A stretch of 64,000 nucleotides of DNA, taken from Carya illinoinensis (Eukaryota > Streptophyta > Magnoliopsida > Fagales > Juglandaceae). This document shows positions 58,901-64,000 of this stretch, piece after piece. The translations under genes were made by a program, and so were the position numbers. How positions within the stretch are numbered: position 1 is the stretch's first letter; the number at the start of each line of letters is the position of its first letter. A model generated the notes under the pieces. The model had not been told where the DNA came from and ran no database searches. It saw only the letters and a program-made list of their open reading frames with translations. The DNA lies in NCBI RefSeq assembly GCF_018687715.1, contig NC_056767.1, forward strand, positions 2,170,001 through 2,234,000, in the 5' to 3' direction.

Positions 58901-59868
58901 CCCACTACGTTCAAAGCCTCACCATCAGCCAAATATACCTTCCCAAAATCACCTGCAACATAATTCCTCATTAGTTCCCGGTGGGAAGATGTATGGAAGG
59001 AAGCCCCTGAATCCAGTATCCAGTCATCAACTGGACTATGAACTGCAAGCAATAGTGCATCCTGTACTTCTTCAGTTACCACATTAGCACTATCATTCTC
59101 CGTCTTCTTGGGGTTTTTGCAGTTTTTCTTTATGTGGCCAGCTTTGCCACAATTCCAGCAAGTTGCCTGCTGACCAGGCCTCGACTTGCTCTTGCCCCTA
59201 TACTTTGATTTTGATCTTCCTCTGTTTGAATTCCTGTCATGTGATCTCCCTCGAGATTCAACATTCAGGGCTGAACTCAAACCCGAGGTCTTGCCTGAAT
59301 CTTTCCTGCGCACCTCCTCAGCCAAAATCAAATCACGAATATCATCATACTTCAGTTTATTTTTACCAGCAGAATTACTAACAGCCATTCTCATGGCTTC
59401 CCAACTATTTGGCAATGAAGCCAATAGTATCAGTGCACGTATCTCATCATCAAATTCAATTTCAACAGACGACAATTGATTTGTGATAGTATTAAAATCA
59501 TTCAGATGTTGTGCAACAGACGTACTATCTGCCATTTTCAAATTGAATAACTTTTTCATCAGATGTACCTTGTTATTCGCTGACGGCTTTTCATACATAC
59601 CTGACAAAGCCGCCATGAGATCCGCCGTCGTCTTCTCCTTGATGACGTTGTGTGCAACGGATCTCGACAGGGTCAATCGAATAACCCCCAGAACCTGTCG
59701 ATCCAACAGATTCCAACTAGCATCATCCATCTTTTCCGGTTGCTGCCCCAATAGTGGAAGATGGAGTTTCTTCCCATAGAGGTAGTCCTCTATCTGCATC
59801 CTCCAGTATCCAAAATCCGTGCCATCAAACTTCTCGATCCCCGATACCTTCAATTCATCTCCAGCCAT
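55963..59868 (-). CDS. Gag-pol polyprotein of Copia B2, 1,301 codons, all motifs intact
   Basis: One frame from the ATG at 59868, about 25 bases inside the primer site. Domains: gag, zinc knuckle CWNCGKAGHIKKNC (about 237-250), protease DSGAS (about 287), pre-integrase LWHCRLGHMS, integrase catalytic Asp, Asp and Glu in HTDVWGPS, RSDNGGEY and NGVAER (about 472, 540, 574), reverse transcriptase with DVKTAFLHGDL and YVDDML (about 984), RNase H with VDADLAGD (about 1,154), STTEAEY and the end KNPADMLTKG. Gag and pol form one frame with no slip site, as in Tnt1-type Copia elements. Unlike B1, the RNase H Asp is present. It differs from B1 at a few dozen residues over the full length. Confidence 0.95.
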   Translation of the reverse strand: MAGDELKVSGIEKFDGTDFGYWRMQIEDYLYGKKLHLPLLGQQPEKMDDASWNLLDRQVLGVIRLTLSRSVAHNVIKEKTTADLMAALSGMYEKPSANNKVHLMKKLFNLKMADSTSVAQHLNDFNTITNQLSSVEIEFDDEIRALILLASLPNSWEAMRMAVSNSAGKNKLKYDDIRDLILAEEVRRKDSGKTSGLSSALNVESRGRSHDRNSNRGRSKSKYRGKSKSRPGQQATCWNCGKAGHIKKNCKNPKKTENDSANVVTEEVQDALLLAVHSPVDDWILDSGASFHTSSHRELMRNYVAGDFGKVYLADGEALNVVGMGDIDIALPSKNKWTLQKVRHIPELKKNLISVGQLDECGHSVVFSDSTWKVTKGALVLARGKKTGTLYMTTGLIDTIATTVAESTADLWHCRLGHMSQKGMTELLSRGKLPELKTVDLGMCESCVMGKQKKVSFLKSGRTPKTGRLDLVHTDVWGPSPVASLGGSRYYVTFIDDHSRKVWIYFLKHKSEVFNVFKIWKAMVETETGLKLKCLRSDNGGEYVDGGFKEYCAAQGIRMEKTIPGTPQQNGVAERMNRTINERARSMRLHAGLPPTFWADAASTAVYLINRGPSVPLDCGLPEEVWSGKEVKFSHLKTFGCLSYVLVDSDARSKLEAKSKKCYFIGYGDEAFGYRFWDDQGRKIIRSRNVIFNEKMMYKDKSSTVSAVAPQESEFVGLDDLPEVTVQCRDESDGESGSSTPIPIIPQAVSEPSTPTVAIRRSVRTIRPPQRFSPTLNYILLTDGGEPQSYEETLQDENSSKWELAMKDEMDSLLGNQTWELTELPSGKKALHNKWVYRVKTEHDGSKRYKARLVVKGFQQKQGIDYSEIFSPVVKITTIRMVLAMVSTEDLFLEQLDVKTAFLHGDLEEDIYMHQPEGFVVQGKEGSVCRLKKSLYGLKQAPRQWYKKFDNFMHSAGYIRCQADHCCYVRHFDNSYIILLLYVDDMLIAGASIDEINNLKKQMSEHFAMKDLGAAKQILGMRIVRDRVRGTLRLSQAEYVKKVLSRFNMDKAKPVGTPLGSHFRLSKNQSPESEEERDYMSKVPYASAIGSLMYAMVCTRPDIAHAVGVVSRYMSNPGKQHWEAVKWILRYLKGSSETCLCFSGESLEVQGYVDADLAGDIDSRKSTTGFVYTLGGTAVSWGSNLQKTVSLSTTEAEYIAVSEAAKEMVWLQGFLEELGKKNQKGTLHSDSQSAIFLAKNPAFHSRTKHIQIRYHFIRSLLDDGQLLLEKICGSKNPADMLTKGVTLEKLKLCATSVGLLK

Positions 59869-59908
59869 CGTTTCTCCTCAGACCCGAACCTTGGCTCTTG
59901 ATACCAAT

Positions 59909-60432
59909 TGTTGTGAAAAACGATGACAATGAATTGAAAAAATAACACCGAATGAGAAAACGATCACACACGCAATCACACACGACACAAGATGTACGTG
60001 GTTCGGCAAATTGCCTACGTCCACGGGAGCTGCAGAGGATTTTTATTATTGAGGAATCACACTACAAGATGGGTCACAACACTGTTCATCCACAGTGTTT
60101 TCGTAGCTGCTCTGTTACAGACTTAAGAGGCAAAAATCAGATTTATAGTTCAAACGGCGGAATCCCTAAATCGTATGTTCGCTCGAGCGGCGTGTCGAGC
60201 GCGCGTCGAGCGAACTTCCCTTCCGCATCCCGCTCGAGCCCACTGTCAAGCTGACGTCGAGCGTTCGACTCTGCCTGATTTCGCTCGAGCGGCCAATGCC
60301 TCCGCTCGAGCGAACTCCTCCTGCTCGAGCTCACTGTCGAGCCAACATCGAGCGTTCGACTCTGCCTGACTTCGCTCGAGCGGCCAATGACTCCGCTCGA
60401 GCGGTGTGAACCAGACTCCACATTACTCAACA
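59909..60432 (-). repeat. 5' LTR of Copia B2
   Basis: Identical to its partner except for one G-to-A change at 60248. Confidence 0.95.
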
Positions 60433-60968
60433 CCTCCATGTAACCCCAATGCCTGAACTTGAACACAATCACCGGTGGCCCACTATACACTTGGAAAATC
60501 TCCAAAGCAAACCCTCGAGGGAATGTTGTCGTAAAAGACCGGTGAGAAGAATCTGCTGTTTCCTTATCTGGATTATAGCCCCTAAATTTCTCAGGTAGAG
60601 AGGTCTGCAGCAGTGGATTATATCCTCCCAGCTTGCCTACTTCTTGCAAAGTTAAGGCCTTCCTGCCTGAAATCCTCAAATTCGAATAAAACGAAGATTT
60701 TAATCACTATAAACATGCTAAAAACGTAACCTTGAAGAGCTTTGAAATCTAGTACTTAAATTTGCAGGTGGTTATGTAATGAATACCATTTAAACTGAAA
60801 GTGTACTTCTTGGGATCAAGAGTTTTGAAGTCATCCAGGCTGGTCTTATGGAAAATTTCCATTTCCCATGTCTTTACAAGGTTCTGCACGCTTTCCTCAA
60901 GTGACCCAGGAGGCCATATCTTCCATAAAAGAATGTTAATTACAGTTAAGACTCTATAATGATATAAA

Positions 60969-60989
60969 ACACACACACACACACACACA
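60969..60989. repeat. (AC)n microsatellite in intron 1 of pathogen-related copy 2
   Basis: About ten AC units; copy 1 has an interrupted, shorter version at 39780-39798. Confidence 0.85.
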
Positions 60990-61213
60990 GAAAAGGAGAG
61001 GAAGGGTGGGAAACCTTAGTTCTGCCTTCTTCAAAGAGCTTGTTGACAACATCATAGTTTGGAGGGGCTCCATACCTCCATTCGATGTTCTTCACTTCTT
61101 CTGCATTCAAGTAATTACGATATTTGTCTTTATCAACACTTTGAGACGCCATCTTCTTGCTCAGAAAGAACAATAATTTGTTTAAGTTGAGTTTTCATTG
61201 GCTCGTAAAGGAT

Positions 61214-61221
61214 CTTATATA
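61214..61221 (-). promoter_or_regulatory. TATA box of pathogen-related gene copy 2
   Basis: CTATATAAG at the same distance from the ATG as in copy 1, so the promoter core survives although the coding region is broken. Confidence 0.65.
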
Positions 61222-61299
61222 GAGGTTCTTCATTACCTGCCAATCAAAGAATAGTCTTAAATGCGTCACATATTTGGATAGAAAGACGTAGGGACCAAG

Positions 61300-61799
61300 G
61301 TGGTGGAAGTAAAATAGATATATAAAATTAATCTTATTATATTTAGATTTCAAGTGCACTGTTTAGATAGCATTAAATACTTATCAATAAATTTTGATCC
61401 GGTTCATATATTTATCTAAAACTGTTAAGCGCTTACACATTTCACAACTGTATATAAAATTACTCTTATCTAAAACTAAGATGTAATATGGATTTTATTA
61501 TTATGGACAACTTGTTGTACATTTTGGTCATTAAAATTTGAAATTTGTATCACTAGTATGAGAAATCATATGGTAAGTAGATCTTTGAAAGATTTTCAGA
61601 TAGAAATTTTATTTTTAAAATTCTAACTTAGCAATTTGATATTCTGTTCACTTATTCACCTCTATTTCCATGGTAGCAATGATATGTCTAACGAAAGAAT
61701 TTGAGTGACCGATAACAATTATGAAAAATCATATTTATAATCGTAGAGTGTGCAAGTACCTATAATTTCTTTAAAAAATATAAGTAAATACAATACTCA

Positions 61800-61830
<31 letters not shown>

Positions 61831-61931
61831 ATCTTTTAATAACAGATCCTACTATATTTTAAAATGATTGTGCGGCGCTTACGCACTCCACGATTATATG
61901 TAGCATTACTCAACTTGGGCATGAATTAAGT

Positions 61932-61962
<31 letters not shown>

Positions 61963-63640
61963 CTTTATACATATAAAGTGGCTATCTAATGAAATTTTAT
62001 TGGTTTAACAATTTTTGTTGTTTTACCGTTAAAATTAATGCCGTTAGTTGTATGAATAAATTAAAGTAGCTCTCTCTTTCTTATTAAAAGTTCTTATTTT
62101 TTTAATCTCTCTCCCCAATCACTTATGAATAAATTTATAGTTATCAAAGTTCATGCATCAATCCTGGAACCCATGCATTGATAATCATTTATTTAGAAGC
62201 TAGGTATATTAGATATATATATTCTATTAAATATATATCTATATAAATTATATAAAAATATATTCTACTAGGTCGGAACAATATGCAAAGCACGTTTATA
62301 TAATTGAGTGAGATAAGATTTTTAATAAAAAAAAAAACATATAATATTTTACAAAAAAATTTAATTAATGCATAATTTAATGCAAAAAAAAAGTAAATTT
62401 TAAAAAATATCTTTAGATAATAATAAGTTAGTAAAGTATAATATCTTTCAATGGATATATTCTAGTCAGATGTCATAATGGTTAATCTATATTTGTAGTT
62501 AAATTATATTTTAGTTTAAAATCAAATATACAATATTATATATATACATGTAGGTACTACATACATTCAGATTATTTTTTTTCCTCTTATCTTCTTTCTC
62601 TGGTCTGTTTGTTTGGTTTTTTTTTTTTAACAAATATATATATATATATATATAGAAAAATAAAAATATCAGCTAATATATATATATACACGTTAGGAAA
62701 AATATATTACTACTAATTTTAAACAAAAATGAATAAATTAATTAAATATTTAAATAGAAATAAATGTAGTAATTTTATTATATGTATCGTTTTATTTTAT
62801 AAGTTTAATTAATTGTATATATAATATTTATTTAATAATAACATTAATCGAAAATATATTATGCGATTTCTCATAATTAAATTTGGTATTTTGAATATTA
62901 TTTTAATTTACATATTGATTTTATACATATAGCATTCAAACGCAGAGTTGTAAAAATAAAACGTTCACCGAAAAAGGCAAAAAGAGAAGAAAATAAGGTC
63001 GCCCTTTGCTTAAAAAAAAAAAAAAAATACGTGAGTCTCGCAATAAAAATAATTTTTTATTTATATCTTTTTTATGGTGGAATTAATTATTTTACAAAAT
63101 AATTGTATACTTTAAACTTGTGCATTAAGCACTTCTATTTTGGGAGACCGTACGTGTTGGTTGCGCTATCTATATTTTTGTGTTTTATTTTTTTTTTAAA
63201 TTGATTTATTCTATTCATCATCTATATATTATATATTTAATAAAAAAAATAAAAAATAATAAAATATGAATAGTATGAAAATGATAAGGAAAATTTTTCT
63301 TTAAGTGTTATATATAAAAATAGGATGGTATTAGGTGGAATATCCTGCATGGAAAACATGATATTCTTGATTTTTTTTTTTTCTCGGATTTTCTTTGGTT
63401 AAACAAGGAAGATTAGTCAGTATTTGGCATTTGCGGACATTTTGGGGGTCAGAATTTGCAGATGAAGTTAAATAAAGATGGCTGCTTTACGCAATAGTTG
63501 TTCAATTGTGGTTCTACTTCTCCACAACATCAGCATCATAGGAAGATGATTCCAAAAAATATATCCAACTCTTATGCAAGGCTGAACCTAATTCATCTTG
63601 CGTAGACTATTCAATTGTTTCAAATAGGCTTGTGCAAAAA
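61300..63640. other. AT-rich non-coding tail of duplication copy 2
   Basis: No gene seen. Contains a poly(A) tract (61803-61827) and AT dinucleotide runs (61937-61962 and 62636-62655). The middle part (about 61980-62690) has no counterpart in copy 1. Confidence 0.6.
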
Positions 63641-64000
63641 TCCGTTGAACTGAATAGCCCGTCAAACTCGATAACATCCATATGATAAAAGACGGTTTTA
63701 CTTCAATGTCAGGTCGAACCCGATAATTGACGTGTAGAACCGACTATAAGCTCATCACAATTCAGCTATCTCCGTCGCCACGTTGGATTCCAGCTTTGAA
63801 GAGGAAAATTCTAGACAATGCAACCGCAAAATACGAAAAAGAAGCAAAGCAAGGAGACCAAGGCAACGGACTCGAACATCGTTACCATCCATGTTAAAAC
63901 TCTTAGAAAAGTGACCTCGAGACAAGTCTCGACACTATCCTTGAGAGGCAAGGACAGCACCATGGCTAGCCTACACGCATGCCTTGGCATGTACCATGAC
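63641..64000. other. Less AT-rich end of window, possibly a repeat fragment
   Basis: The base composition changes abruptly near 63640 (GGCTTGTGCAAAAATCCGTT), which looks like the edge of a repeat. No ORF or motif can be assigned in this truncated piece. Confidence 0.35.

Larger units (their letters stand above)
55349..60432 (-). mobile_element. Copia LTR retrotransposon B2, full length and very young
   Basis: A perfect TSD CCTCC lies at 55344-55348 and 60433-60437; copy 1 of the duplication shows the empty site. Both LTRs are 524 bases and differ at one position by eye (G at 55688, A at 60248, in a CpG). On the minus strand the primer site TGGTATCAAGAGCC follows the 5' LTR and AAGTGGGAGAAT precedes the 3' LTR. 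Every structural part needed for transposition is visible. Same family and length as B1. Confidence 0.97.
55039..61152 (-). pseudogene. Pathogen-related protein gene copy 2, exon 3 disrupted by Copia B2
   Basis: Exons: 61152-61015, 60919-60787, 60666-60433 with 55343-55279 (exon 3, split at the TSD), and 55182-55039. Lengths and splice sites match copy 1, and no lesion other than B2 is visible. Differences from copy 1 are few, for example Pro for His in YGAPPNYD and Gln for Glu in LTLQEVGKLGGY. The 5,084-base insertion lies between the codons of KFRHWGYME and GPFKGHAPTGE and brings stops, so the full protein cannot be made unless the element is spliced out. Intron 1 has an (AC)n tract at 60969-60989. 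Confidence 0.92.
52772..63640. repeat. Segmental tandem duplication, copy 2
   Basis: Direct-orientation copy of about 38250-52570. It carries its own later insertions F (52961-54567) and B2 (55349-60432). Confidence 0.88.

Overview
This is nuclear DNA of a flowering plant, most likely a woody eudicot. Evidence: spliced GT-AG genes of plant-only or plant-typical families (KORRIGAN-type GH9 cellulase, barley-type pathogen-related protein), AT-rich intergenic DNA, and dense nested LTR retrotransposons with initiator-Met-tRNA primer sites. The sequence alone does not fix the species.

Layout. 1-2333: AT-rich intergenic DNA. 2334-4694 (+): intact six-exon glycolipid-transfer-protein gene. 5792-32070 (-): one KORRIGAN-like GH9 endoglucanase gene, now a pseudogene stretched over 26 kb. 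Its coding exons are cut by two independent Copia insertions. Copia A (6816-21576) itself carries a younger Copia (B1, 6868-11951) in its left LTR and a 4.8-kb LTR-like insertion (E, 14428-19263) in its integrase region. Copia C (23485-31706) carries a 3-kb solo LTR (D1, 28043-31097) in its gag. Target-site duplications give the order of events. 33870-37457 (+): intact three-exon DUF218 membrane-protein gene with a miniature LTR element (TRIM) in intron 1. From about 38250 to 63640 lies a tandem segmental duplication. Copy 1 has an intact four-exon pathogen-related-protein gene (38927-39962, -), then a 333-bp tandem array, then an 8.8-kb non-coding LTR element (D2, 41832-50638) inserted in a poly(A)-tailed sequence. 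Copy 2 has the same gene (55039-61152, -), but a full-length Copia (B2, 55349-60432) sits in exon 3, and a small non-autonomous LTR element (F, 52961-54567) lies beyond the gene's 3' end.

B1 and B2 belong to one Copia family, each 5,084 bp with a 1,301-codon open gag-pol. B2 has LTRs differing at one base by eye and all visible catalytic motifs, so it looks recent and possibly competent. B1 has about 2% LTR divergence and an Asp-to-Asn change in RNase H.

The least ordinary object is D2. It has 3,283-bp LTRs with arrays of short hairpins and no gag-pol. Its internal region carries, on the strand opposite to the element, a 142-codon ORF with its own TATA box and poly(A) signal.

Gene functions are not linked into one pathway: lipid transfer (GLTP), cell-wall glucan processing (GH9 relic), an uncharacterised membrane protein (DUF218) and a stress-related small protein (PRp). 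Mobile elements have shaped most of the window.
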